NCBI GenBank assembly: GCA_021324885.1
Contig: JAJPIF010000002.1
Span: forward strand, 186,001-250,000
Length of the DNA: 64,000 nt
Direction: 5' to 3'
Source: Pseudomonadota bacterium
GTDB taxonomy: Bacteria > Desulfobacterota > Binatia > Binatales > Binataceae
The notes beneath the pieces were generated by a model. It did not search any database, was not told the origin of the DNA, and worked only from the letters and a program-made list of their open reading frames with translations. Position 1 is the first letter of the stretch, and the number at the start of each line of letters is the position of its first letter. The translations under genes were made by a program, and so were the position numbers. Positions 30,138 to 39,080 of the stretch are shown one piece after another.

Positions 30138-31432
30138 CAAGACCAATCGACCACAGCAGGAATACCCGTGCCGCTGTTCACAAGCCTGAATGCCGGGGCG
30201 GCATAAACGGTCAGCGCTGCGCGCCCCAGCCGCTCTTTGTCGAAGCGTGCCTCGGCGTCGCGGCGGGCCTGGGTTGCCAACTGGCGGCGCAGGTCCGGGG
30301 CGGATGCCAGCCGCTTGATGCATCCTGCCAAAGCCTCGGCGTCGCCGGGCGTATGGCTCAGGGCGGTTTCGTTGTCGCGGATTATTTCGCTCACGCCGCC
30401 GGCGTCGCTGGTGATCACCGGCTTCCCGCAGGCCATCGCCTCGGCGACGGCGAGGCCGAAGGGTTCGGGCTGGGTGCTGGCGTGGACGACGATATCGAGC
30501 GCGCGCATCGCGGCCGCCACGTCCTTTACGTAGCCGGTGAAACCTATATTTTTCTCAATCCGCAATTGCCGCGCCCGCTCCGCCAGCTCCGCTATCGTGT
30601 GCTGGCTGCCAAGCGTGGCGTATATCGGCCCGCCGATTATATAGCCGCGAATGGCGGGCAGGGACGCCCGCCCCACAGGCCAAATGACTTTTTTATTCAG
30701 CAATGACATCGCCTGCAGGAATACGTCGTGGCCCTTCCAGCGGGCCATCGTGGCCACGAGGCCCACGCGCATCGTCCCGGCCGGCGCCGCAGGCAGGCCG
30801 CACAGAGCGTCGAGGTCCAAAGCGGGGCCTTCGGGGTTGAAGCGCTTCAGGTCCACGGCATTGTGGATGGTGCGGATCTTCAACCGGCCCTGGCAGACCG
30901 CGTCGAGGTCGCGCGCGACGCTGTGCGAATTGGCGATCGCCATCTCGCAGCGGCCCGCGTGCGCGCGCATCAGGCGCGACATCAGGGGACGCGCGCCGAC
31001 ATAGTCGTGCACGTGCCAGATTACCCGCGACTTTCGCGGCGCCGTCCAGGCCGCCAGCATATGGGTCTTGAAGCCGTTGCTGTGAATCACGTCGGGTTGC
31101 CGCTCGGCGATCACCCCCCGCAATTTCCATACGTAGGCCGCGACTTGCGGCGCCGACAGCGACAACCTGGTCAGCGCGGCTGAACCGGAGACGCCATTGC
31201 CAGCCGGTCCTCCAGCGCCGGCGTCGCCGACCCGGCTGAACGATGGCGGAAACGGCATTACATCAACATTCACGCCCAGCGTCCGGACTGCGTCGGGAAA
31301 GTCGCCCGCCCCACCGGCAATGAGGTCGAGCGCCCATCCTGGACGCAGTTTGCGGACCGCATCGATCAGGTCGAGCAGCGCCCGCTCAGCCCCGCCAAGA
31401 CTCCCGCTCGGATTGAGATAAAGGATTCGCAA
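30137..31432 (-). CDS. Glycosyltransferase family 4 (TTG start)
   Basis: GT-B transferase of 431 residues. The conserved N-terminus (RILYLNPSGSLGGAERALL) is preceded in frame by TTG at 31432 and CTG at 31435 but by no nearby ATG or GTG. Residues further upstream overlap the next gene and have the low-complexity Ser/Thr/Pro look of an out-of-frame translation. TTG 31432 is therefore chosen, 11 bases after the upstream stop. The C-terminal domain has VGLVATMARWKGHDVFLQA, IGFTGYVKDVAAAM and E-x7-E in PEPFGLAVAEAMACGKPVI. Confidence 0.85.
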   Translation of the reverse strand: MRILYLNPSGSLGGAERALLDLIDAVRKLRPGWALDLIAGGAGDFPDAVRTLGVNVDVMPFPPSFSRVGDAGAGGPAGNGVSGSAALTRLSLSAPQVAAYVWKLRGVIAERQPDVIHSNGFKTHMLAAWTAPRKSRVIWHVHDYVGARPLMSRLMRAHAGRCEMAIANSHSVARDLDAVCQGRLKIRTIHNAVDLKRFNPEGPALDLDALCGLPAAPAGTMRVGLVATMARWKGHDVFLQAMSLLNKKVIWPVGRASLPAIRGYIIGGPIYATLGSQHTIAELAERARQLRIEKNIGFTGYVKDVAAAMRALDIVVHASTQPEPFGLAVAEAMACGKPVITSDAGGVSEIIRDNETALSHTPGDAEALAGCIKRLASAPDLRRQLATQARRDAEARFDKERLGRAALTVYAAPAFRLVNSGTGIPAVVDWS

Positions 31433-31442
31433 CAGGGTTCCG

Positions 31443-34238
31443 TCAGTTCGATGGATTGTTGCCGTCCACCGGTTTGCCGCTGTCTTCGGCGATTTTTTGC
31501 AGCAGGTCGTGGCGGCGGGTTTTGAATTCGGTGTTGTTGGGCGACAGCGCCACTGCGCGCTGATAGTCGGCTTTGGCGGCCGGGTACTGGTAGGCGCCTT
31601 CCTCGGCCTGGGCGAGCAGGAACCAGGCGTCGCCGGATTGCGGATTGATTTCCAGCGCGCGGCGGATCGCGACATTGGCGCTGGCGTAGTTTCCCTGCTG
31701 GAGGTAAAAACCGCCCAGTCCCATCCAGTTGGCAAACGACGGGTCAGCCAGCACCGCCGCGCGCAGGGCGGCTTCGGCCAGCTTGCGGTCGCCGCTGGCG
31801 ACGGCGGCGTCGCGCAGAGCCAGGTACAGCGGCTCGGGATCGGCGCCGTTGTCTGTCGCCATGCGGATTACGCCGCTGGCCGCGGCGGTGTTGCGCTCGG
31901 GTCCGTAAACCATCGTGATCAGGTCGCCATACGGCCGCCAATCATCCGGGATGGTGCGGGCCGCGGCCAGCAGCAACTTTTCGGCTTTGACCCGGTCCTG
32001 CGCCTGCGCGTACGCGGCGCCCGCGTCCAGCCTGTATTCGAACTGGCGCGCAGGATCGCTTTGGTGCCGCGCGGCGGCCTCGTACACCGCCGCCGCCTTA
32101 AGCGGACGCCCTTCGGCCAGGTACAGTTGCGCCAGACCGCTGATCGAACCTTCAAAACCATGCGCCTGCGCCTCGCGCAGGCCCCGTTCGACGGCGGCGC
32201 GCTGGCCGCGCGACAGCCACGCAACGATGCGCGGGTTCAGGTATCCGTGATCGCCCAGCGCCGGCGCGAAATAGACGGATCGGGCCATCTCGTCCAGCGC
32301 CTGCGCCTTTTGCCCCTCGCTCAGCAGTGCCTGGACGTAGCGGTCGCGTCCTGCGGGATTGGTCGGGTCAAGCCAGATCGCGGCCCGCAGCTCGCGGTCC
32401 AACCATATGCCGGTCGAATTGTGGATGCGATCGGCCAGCCATAGATGGGGAATCGCGCTGGCCGGATACGCCACGATCGACGCTTCATTGTCGTGGATCG
32501 AGGCCGGATACATCAGGTCGTTGGGGTAAACGGTTTCGCGCTGCCATGGGATCGCGGCCAGGCCGGCGGCGGCGGCCACGCCAATCGCCGCGGGCACCGC
32601 GATGCGCGCGGCGCGTCCCGCCGGCCGGCCGAGCGGACTGCCGCCGTGGGTGCGCGCCAGCCGCAAGGCCATCGCGATCAGGATCACGAACAGGATCGCG
32701 TTGGCTGGGATCTGCATGCAGAAGTCGAGCGCTTCGTGAAAGGCCATGATGACCAGCGCGGGAATCAGCGCGGCGAACAGGGGCCAATGGCGGCTGGGGA
32801 TCCACAGCGCGCCCTCCTTAAGAAAGCGCCCAACCTCCCAGCACAACCATCCCAGCAGCACCAGCCCCACCAGCCCGCATTCGGCGGCCACTTCGACGTA
32901 GTCGTTTTGCGCCTCGCCGGCGAACATCACGCTCCAGGGCGGGCGCTGATATTTGGGAAACACGGTGGGCCACGAATCGGAGCCCGACCCGAACAGCGGA
33001 TAGTCGCGGACGATTGCGGCGGAATCGATCCACATATCGAGGCGATCCCGCAACCCGACGCCGCTGGACACGCTTTCGTCCACCCGTGCGCCGGCTTGTT
33101 GTCTACCGCCCGGTCCAATCAGGATCAGCGGCACGATCGCCACCGCCGCCATCCCGATTCCCAGCGCTGGCAACCATCGCGCCGGCCGCCTGAGCGTCCT
33201 GTGGCCATCGGCCTGCTCGCGACGGGGCAAGCGGCTGCGCAGCAACCAGGCGAAGACGAAGAGGCCCAGCCCGATCTCGATCCATCCGGCGCGCGACAAG
33301 CTGATCATAATCGCGGCGGCGATCAGCAGGGCGATGGCCGCGCACAGCAACTGGAAGCCGCTCAAGCGTTCGGGGAGCGGATCGAGCGGGACGCGAAACA
33401 GGGCGCCGGCGGCGGCCAGCGGCAACACGATCGCCAGGTAATTGGCGAAATGATCGGGGTTGGCGAAGGGGCCGCTGGCGCGTTCCGCGTCCACCGCCAC
33501 GTCGGTCCACAGGCTGCGCGTGTAGGTAAACGCCTGCTGGGTCAGCCCGGCGATCGCCACCGCCGCGCCCGACGCCAATATAATGAGCAGCACCATGCGG
33601 CGGAAATGGCGCTCCGTGCGCGCGTCGCCGGCTGGGTAGAAGATTATCACCAGGAACAGCGACGCATAGGCGGCGGCTTTCAGGATCGCGGCGCGGGTCA
33701 GAACCGGCGCCACCGACAGCGAGCGCCAGGCGCTGACTGCAATCGGAGCCGAATCGGCGGTGGAGCGATTTTGGGCGCCGCGTCCGGGAGCAAAGGGCAC
33801 CGCGATACCGGCTTTGACTTCCTGCACCGTGGGGAGCATGACCAGCATCGCGCGAGTGTTGCGCGGCGGCTTTGGATGGACATAGGAGGCGTTGGCATAG
33901 ACCGGCGCATCGGGCCATCCGGGGATGCTGTTGCGGTAGAGGTCGTAGCTGTGCGGCGATAGGATTTTGATCAGCGGTGGCGGCATCGGGATCAACTGGC
34001 ACATTAGGAAGATGAGAAAGGCGCCGGTCGCCATCACCAGGGAGCGGAACTCGCGCCGCGCCAGGCTGGGAAATGCGGCCCCGCTCAGGAAACTCTTGCC
34101 CAGCCAGAGTATCGCCAGCACGAAGCAAATCGCTTCGGCCGCGCCGGTCGCCCATACGGTCACCCCACCCGAAGCGAAGGGGATAAAAAGGACCAGCAGG
34201 CCGATGGCCGCGGCAACGAGATAGTCCCAGAAATCCAA
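31443..34238 (-). CDS. O-antigen ligase-family membrane protein with C-terminal TPR region
   Basis: Protein of 931 residues. The first ~540 residues hold about a dozen hydrophobic helices and a Wzy_C-type loop containing DYPLFGSGSDSWPTVFPKYQ and AQNDYVEVAAECGLVG. The remaining ~390 residues, after the last helix, are alpha-helical and rich in Ala. They end in tetratricopeptide-like repeats (FYLQQGNYASANVAIRRALEINPQ, AWFLLAQAEEGAYQYPAAKADYQRA). The start codon is TTG (34238). It probably polymerises or ligates the saccharide, with the TPR part binding partner proteins outside the membrane. It is the second such protein in the locus. Confidence 0.85.
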   Translation of the reverse strand: MDFWDYLVAAAIGLLVLFIPFASGGVTVWATGAAEAICFVLAILWLGKSFLSGAAFPSLARREFRSLVMATGAFLIFLMCQLIPMPPPLIKILSPHSYDLYRNSIPGWPDAPVYANASYVHPKPPRNTRAMLVMLPTVQEVKAGIAVPFAPGRGAQNRSTADSAPIAVSAWRSLSVAPVLTRAAILKAAAYASLFLVIIFYPAGDARTERHFRRMVLLIILASGAAVAIAGLTQQAFTYTRSLWTDVAVDAERASGPFANPDHFANYLAIVLPLAAAGALFRVPLDPLPERLSGFQLLCAAIALLIAAAIMISLSRAGWIEIGLGLFVFAWLLRSRLPRREQADGHRTLRRPARWLPALGIGMAAVAIVPLILIGPGGRQQAGARVDESVSSGVGLRDRLDMWIDSAAIVRDYPLFGSGSDSWPTVFPKYQRPPWSVMFAGEAQNDYVEVAAECGLVGLVLLGWLCWEVGRFLKEGALWIPSRHWPLFAALIPALVIMAFHEALDFCMQIPANAILFVILIAMALRLARTHGGSPLGRPAGRAARIAVPAAIGVAAAAGLAAIPWQRETVYPNDLMYPASIHDNEASIVAYPASAIPHLWLADRIHNSTGIWLDRELRAAIWLDPTNPAGRDRYVQALLSEGQKAQALDEMARSVYFAPALGDHGYLNPRIVAWLSRGQRAAVERGLREAQAHGFEGSISGLAQLYLAEGRPLKAAAVYEAAARHQSDPARQFEYRLDAGAAYAQAQDRVKAEKLLLAAARTIPDDWRPYGDLITMVYGPERNTAAASGVIRMATDNGADPEPLYLALRDAAVASGDRKLAEAALRAAVLADPSFANWMGLGGFYLQQGNYASANVAIRRALEINPQSGDAWFLLAQAEEGAYQYPAAKADYQRAVALSPNNTEFKTRRHDLLQKIAEDSGKPVDGNNPSN

Positions 34239-34274
34239 CTGACTGACGGAAGGTTTGAGCTGAAAAGGCCGGAC

Positions 34275-36635
34275 CTAATTGACGATGGCGTCGTTGGAAT
34301 CCGGCTTTTCTTCGATTTCTTCCTCCGACGGCGCGCCGTAGTACCTGTAGTACGGATAGAAGTAATCGAGCTTGTGCAGCTTGATGCGGTTGAGCACGAT
34401 GCCGAACACCTTGGCATGCGCATGGCGCAGCCGCCCCAATGCCGCCTTGATCTGATGCTTGGGCGTCTTGCTGGCGCCGGCCACCAGCACCACGCCGTCC
34501 ACCAGTTGCGCCAGCACGATCGGGTCGCTGACCGGTAACGCCGGCGGCGAATCTATAATGATGTGATCGAAAGTCTCCGTAAGATGGTGGAGCAGTTGAC
34601 GCATCTGCGCCGCGCTGAGCAGCTCGCTGGGATTAGGCGGTGTCTGTCCCGAAGTCATCAGGAACAGGTTGTCCACGGCGGTGGGCTGGATACATTCCTC
34701 GGGCGTGGCCAGGCCGGTGAGGACGTCGGTCAGCCCCCGCGTATTGCTGACCATCAACCGGCGATGGCATTGCGGGATGCGCAAATCGGCGTCGATCAGC
34801 AGCACCTTGCCGCCGGTGTGCGCCAGTACGATTGCCGTGTTGATCGATACGGTGGTCTTGCCTTCCTCGGGAACCGCGCTGGTAATCAGGGTGATTCTGG
34901 GATGGGAGCCGGCGCGCGACAGCATCAGGCCGGTGCGCAGATTGCGGTAGGCCTCGCCCAGGATCGAATAGCGGCCGTTGTAGCTGACCACGTACTGATT
35001 GTTTCTATACTGGCCGCTTCTATAGGACCCGTTCAGCTCCCGGGTCTCCGGCTGGGCTGCGGGATAGAGCGATTCGCGTTTGGGCGCTTCGGGGATCAGG
35101 GCGAGGCTGGGCAGGCGCAGGTAGCGTTCAACTTCGCGCGCATCCTTCAGGGTGTTGTCGAGCAGATCCATCAGGAAGGCCAATCCGATTCCGGCGGCCA
35201 AACCCAGCACCAGCGCGGTCATCGTGTCGCGGTTGCGGTTGGGGCTGGACGGACCTCCGGGAGGTTCGGCCTGATCGACCAGCGACACGTTGGAGGCGTG
35301 GACATCGGCCACGACGGTCAGATCCTTGACGCGCTTTAATATGGCGTTGTAAAGCTCTCGGTTACTGTCGGCCTCGCGTTCCAAAATCAGGTAGCGAACG
35401 GCGGAGTCGTTGAGTCCGAAGGCATAGGACTTTTCCACCGCCAGATCGTGTTGCAACGCGTTCTCGCGCTGCTGCGCGGCGAAGAACTGGGTCTGGACGG
35501 CGGCTTCGGCGTTTCGGATTTCCGCCTTGAGAATGCTGCGCGTACTGTTGATTTTGCGCTGGAGCTGGCGCATCGGCGGATAATCGGGCTTAAAGCGCCC
35601 GGCCATCGTGGCGTACTGTGCCTCATCGTCGTCCAACTGCTCCTTGAGCTTTTGCACCAAGGCGTTTCCGACCACGGCCGGCAACGCGTCCTGGCGGCCT
35701 TCCTTGATCAGCGCAACCTGGGTGCCGAGCGCGATGGTCTGGAGATGGGCTTCCTGAAGATCGGTGCTGAGCTTGTTCAGCCGCGACAACATCACGTCTT
35801 CCTTGCCGTTGACCGAGATCAGACCCGGGACGATTCCCTTGTCGCGCCGGTAACGGTTGACCGCCGCTTCCGAAGCTTCCAACTGTTCGCGAACCTGGGT
35901 CAGCTTGCCCTCCAGGAAATGTTCGGCGTCTTCGCTCTGATGGGAATTGATTTCGATTCCCCAACTGATGAACTCGCGCGCATGAGCGTTGGCCAGGCGC
36001 GCCGACAAGGCGGGATCGGGCGTGGTGAAGCTGATATCAACCATCTGGGTGTCGTGCACCGGGGTCACCGTCAACTCGCCCTGGTACTTGCCGACCAGCC
36101 CCCGCATCGCGGCTTCGTTATCCGCATCCTCGGTCCTGGCCGGTGCGTGATTATTCAGTCCTCGGACCTGCAGCCATCTTTTCAGCGCATGCGCGATGCC
36201 GTGAGAGGGCCTGGGCGCGCCGCGGAAGACAGGGTCGTTGGCCAATCCTTCGGCGGCAATCACTCGGGCCGCGAGGGTCCTGGATTTCAACAACTGGATC
36301 TGGGTCTGATCCTCGTTGTCATAGTCAGAATCAGAATTCTGGGAAACGATCGTCACGGTGGCGTTTTCGAGCAGCGCGGGCGAGGAGTTGCGGATCAGCA
36401 GGGTGGAGGTCGCGGTATATAGCGGAGTAGTCATCGCATCGCGCACAATCGCCAGCATTACCAGCACCGCGGGCACCGCGAGCACCAGGCCCAGATGCTT
36501 GCGGATAATCTGCCAATACTGATGAAGGTCGTCCTGGATGTTGCTTTCGACGTCTTCGGCGAGGACGGTAAGTTGCGCGCGGCGCGCGGGCCGCGCGCGC
36601 CGAATCGTATATGGCGAAACTTCTTTGCTGGCCAC
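34275..36635 (-). CDS. Polysaccharide co-polymerase with tyrosine autokinase domain (Wzc-like)
   Basis: Protein of 786 residues controlling polymer chain length and export. It has an N-terminal Wzz domain with a first membrane helix (about 48-66), a long periplasmic coiled coil, and a second helix (TALVLGLAAGIGLAFLMDLL). The cytosolic BY-kinase follows: Walker A VPEEGKTTVS, Walker A' VLLIDADLRIP, Walker B HIIIDSPPALPV. The C-terminal tyrosine cluster YFYPYYRYYG is the likely autophosphorylation tail. Start is GTG 36635, directly after the wza-like stop. Kinase and co-polymerase are on one chain, as in proteobacterial Wzc. Confidence 0.93.
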   Translation of the reverse strand: MASKEVSPYTIRRARPARRAQLTVLAEDVESNIQDDLHQYWQIIRKHLGLVLAVPAVLVMLAIVRDAMTTPLYTATSTLLIRNSSPALLENATVTIVSQNSDSDYDNEDQTQIQLLKSRTLAARVIAAEGLANDPVFRGAPRPSHGIAHALKRWLQVRGLNNHAPARTEDADNEAAMRGLVGKYQGELTVTPVHDTQMVDISFTTPDPALSARLANAHAREFISWGIEINSHQSEDAEHFLEGKLTQVREQLEASEAAVNRYRRDKGIVPGLISVNGKEDVMLSRLNKLSTDLQEAHLQTIALGTQVALIKEGRQDALPAVVGNALVQKLKEQLDDDEAQYATMAGRFKPDYPPMRQLQRKINSTRSILKAEIRNAEAAVQTQFFAAQQRENALQHDLAVEKSYAFGLNDSAVRYLILEREADSNRELYNAILKRVKDLTVVADVHASNVSLVDQAEPPGGPSSPNRNRDTMTALVLGLAAGIGLAFLMDLLDNTLKDAREVERYLRLPSLALIPEAPKRESLYPAAQPETRELNGSYRSGQYRNNQYVVSYNGRYSILGEAYRNLRTGLMLSRAGSHPRITLITSAVPEEGKTTVSINTAIVLAHTGGKVLLIDADLRIPQCHRRLMVSNTRGLTDVLTGLATPEECIQPTAVDNLFLMTSGQTPPNPSELLSAAQMRQLLHHLTETFDHIIIDSPPALPVSDPIVLAQLVDGVVLVAGASKTPKHQIKAALGRLRHAHAKVFGIVLNRIKLHKLDYFYPYYRYYGAPSEEEIEEKPDSNDAIVN

Positions 36636-37832
36636 TTAGAGACCGTTCACCATCAGGGCTGCGGGCGCGAAACTCAGCACCCCTTGCGCCGCATAATAGA
36701 GCGCATAACCGGGAATCTTTGCCGCCGAATACGGCACATCGATCACGTCGTTGGCCTGCACCAGCATATCGGGTACTTTGGCTGACCTTATGTCGTCGAG
36801 ATTGACCACCACGATTTTGGTTTCATGGCCGTGGCCCTCGCGCATGATTTTGATTCTGGTGTTGTCGGCGGCAAACAGCGTGCCCCCCGCCTGCGAGATC
36901 GCATTGAGCACAGTCAGGCCGGGTGTGATCGTGATGGTCTTGGGCGTGTAAACCCATCCGATTATGGTCACGCTGCCGGCCTGGGGGATGAAGATCGTAT
37001 CGCCGGGCCTGACCGGAATATTGAGATAGCGCTGGTTGGCCTGGCCCTTGGACAGATCGATAACGTAGGTTGAATTGAGGGTCGTTCCCGATAATCCCGG
37101 CGCCGCCAGCGGATTCATATCGCTGGCGTAAGTTGAATCAGTCGGCGAGAGCGGCGCGCTGCCGACGGCCATCAAATCGGTCAATTTGGCTGGCGCGGGC
37201 GTTAGTATGATCCGGCTGCCGGCGTTATCGGTGGTCCCGCCCGCCTGCACGATCAGGTCGCGAATCGACTCATTAGTCCGCCCGATCGGATACATTCCGG
37301 GATTGCGCACCTCGCCCGAGACCGACACCATCCGGCTGTTGTAGCTGCGCACCGTCAGCTGCACCTCCGGGTCATACATGTATTTTTCCAGCCGCTGCCG
37401 GATCGCGTCGCGGAGTTGATCCTCGGTCAGGCCGGCCGCATGGATCCGGCCAACCAGCGGGAGTTCGACATTGCCCTGCGAACTGACTTTGACGGTGGGG
37501 CCGTCCACAGTTTGATCAATCATCTGATCGGAAACGGCTGGCCCGCCTTCAGCAGATAGCGTCGGGACAGCTGAGGTGTGACCCAGATCGAGTCCAGGCA
37601 CATAGACCGAGATCACATCACCGGGGCCGATCGGGAAGTCTCCGGTGCCTGAGCGGCGGCTTTGCCATAGCTGCTCCAGCCGCGAGACCTTCAACCCGGC
37701 GGGGTCCATCTCCGGCTCCGCCTGAGTTTCAACCGCAGCCGGTTGAGGCGTCATTGGGGTATTAAAATTGGAAGTAGCGCAGCCGCCTACAATCAGCGAC
37801 ACAACAATTAGGTACTTGCTCAAGCGCTGCAC
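36636..37832 (-). CDS. Polysaccharide export lipoprotein (Wza-like)
   Basis: Outer-membrane export protein of about 398 residues. GTG 37832 is chosen because it yields a short lipoprotein signal (KYLIVVSLIVGGC, Cys as lipidation site); a TTG three codons later has a better-spaced AGGTG and is a close alternative. Starts upstream to 38015 would add an Arg-rich, unlikely leader. The polysaccharide export domain begins DFPIGPGDVISVYVPG. Two SLBB-type regions follow (MVSVSGEVRNPGMYPIGR; SVTIIGWVYTPKTITITPGLT). It is the first gene of the minus-strand locus. Confidence 0.88.
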   Translation of the reverse strand: MQRLSKYLIVVSLIVGGCATSNFNTPMTPQPAAVETQAEPEMDPAGLKVSRLEQLWQSRRSGTGDFPIGPGDVISVYVPGLDLGHTSAVPTLSAEGGPAVSDQMIDQTVDGPTVKVSSQGNVELPLVGRIHAAGLTEDQLRDAIRQRLEKYMYDPEVQLTVRSYNSRMVSVSGEVRNPGMYPIGRTNESIRDLIVQAGGTTDNAGSRIILTPAPAKLTDLMAVGSAPLSPTDSTYASDMNPLAAPGLSGTTLNSTYVIDLSKGQANQRYLNIPVRPGDTIFIPQAGSVTIIGWVYTPKTITITPGLTVLNAISQAGGTLFAADNTRIKIMREGHGHETKIVVVNLDDIRSAKVPDMLVQANDVIDVPYSAAKIPGYALYYAAQGVLSFAPAALMVNGL

Positions 37833-38392
37833 CTGGAATCGGTTCGATGGCCCGAACAAGGCAGGAATCCTACTCGGAGACAAGGACAACGAACAGATAC
37901 GAGTCAACACCAGGCGCGGCGCAACTCGACGGCGGCTTCGAATTCCTCGGCCATGCGTCCGCCATCTCGCGTTCATGAACGCGCCGCTGTGTCGAAAATT
38001 TCCGATTCGCAACATTGCTCCTCTTCAACTCCCTGGCTTGTAACTTACCAAATGACGAAAACTCCAAGCGGCAAGTTGGGCGAATAGCCAAAGATTTTGG
38101 GAGCGGTGTCAGCTTAGCAGCTTTGTTAAGCCGATGGCCAGAGCAGCTCATACTAAACTAAGAAAAATAACTAAAAGATTTAGTATCGTCTTCCAACCGA
38201 AGGTTCCGGACGCGTGGCGAAAAGATTTGCTAAAGTCGATTGGTTAATTGAAACTCAGATTTGTTGTAAAGTGCTCAGATTTGTATTCGATGATCTGAAT
38301 AATTGTATTTGTATTTGTCGGCTCTTTTGACTTAGTCTATTGTCGCCAGAATCGTACTGAGAAAAAATTGTACTTTGGTGGAGATGTTGAAA
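37833..38392. promoter_or_regulatory. Divergent control region of the polysaccharide locus
   Basis: AT-rich 560-base interval between the divergently read Wza-like gene and the secreted protein gene at 38393. It holds an 8-bp dyad ATACTAAA (38150-38157)/TTTAGTAT (38179-38186) and two direct copies of CTCAGATTTGT at 38254-38264 and 38274-38284. The copies are exactly 20 bases apart, so on the same helix face. Promoters for both directions are expected here, but no strong -35/-10 pair was identified. Confidence 0.5.
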
Positions 38393-38902
38393 ATGACCAG
38401 ATCGATTGCGGCATCGAGTGCCGTGCTCGCATTGACGCTGATGCTCACAGGGACAGCGCTTTGCACCGATCTCGTCGGTACCGTCGCCGACGGCCAGGGA
38501 CAGGCAGTTCAGGGCGCCAGGGTGATCGCGCTCACCAGCGACGGCGCCACCACCTTCACAACCAACACCAATGCTGACGGCCAATACCAGATTGGCGGTC
38601 TCAGTCCGGGCCAATACTTCATCACCTTGGAAGCGGCGAGCATCGGCAGCCATACTCAGACTGTGGTGAGTTATCTCGGGCACTCCGGGTTAACCGTTAA
38701 CTGGTCAGTGGCCCCTGGAACCACTCCGATTGCCGTGGCACAGCCCGGCATTGAACTGACTTCCGCGAGTTCTGTGAATAGTTCAGGTGCGGCGGTCTTG
38801 GCGGCGAGCGACCGGCCTCCCGGATGCAAGGTGAAGGGTGGGACGTCGCGTTCTCCCGGCCCTCCTTGTGGACCAAAATCCAAAAAGCGTCACGGTGACT
38901 GA
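38393..38902 (+). CDS. Secreted protein with carboxypeptidase regulatory-like domain
   Basis: Protein of 169 residues. ATG 38393 is chosen because GGTGGAG (38377-38383) is at the right distance; an ATG at 38384 sits directly on that site. The signal peptide (SAVLALTLMLTGTALC) is followed by a carboxypeptidase regulatory-like fold (LVGTVADGQGQAVQGARV, DGQYQIGGLSPGQYFITLE) and GLTVNWSV. The tail is Pro/Lys-rich with two Cys. It parallels the protein at 9677-10291 but lacks that protein's Gly-rich hydrophobic stretch. It is divergent from, and may be co-regulated with, the polysaccharide operon. Confidence 0.75.
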   Translation: MTRSIAASSAVLALTLMLTGTALCTDLVGTVADGQGQAVQGARVIALTSDGATTFTTNTNADGQYQIGGLSPGQYFITLEAASIGSHTQTVVSYLGHSGLTVNWSVAPGTTPIAVAQPGIELTSASSVNSSGAAVLAASDRPPGCKVKGGTSRSPGPPCGPKSKKRHGD

Positions 38903-39080
38903 CTGGGACCTCCAGGATTTTCGCATCCCCGTTCTCAATCGGCGCGCGCTTAATTACCCTGGACCGCCCGGGGAATCACTCTACCACCCGGTGGCAAATC
39001 GGACGGAACCCGGCGCGATAGTGATTTAGTAAAGCGCCAGGAGGCGGATTGCTCGGAATCTGTTTTGTGGTTCTTGCGAA

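Noticed and set aside
31433-31735. Long N-terminal extension of the glycosyltransferase at 30137-31432
   Set aside because: The extra residues overlap the upstream gene out of frame and read as Ser/Thr/Pro noise; the conserved first strand starts at the TTG.
32445-33962. Long plus-strand open frame antisense to the TPR-fused ligase gene
   Set aside because: Low-complexity Arg/Gln/Gly composition; it lies entirely opposite a well-supported minus-strand gene.
38215-38230. Sigma-54-like promoter (TGGC...TTTGC)
   Set aside because: The GG to GC spacing is 11 bases instead of the required 10, and there is no conserved -24 context.
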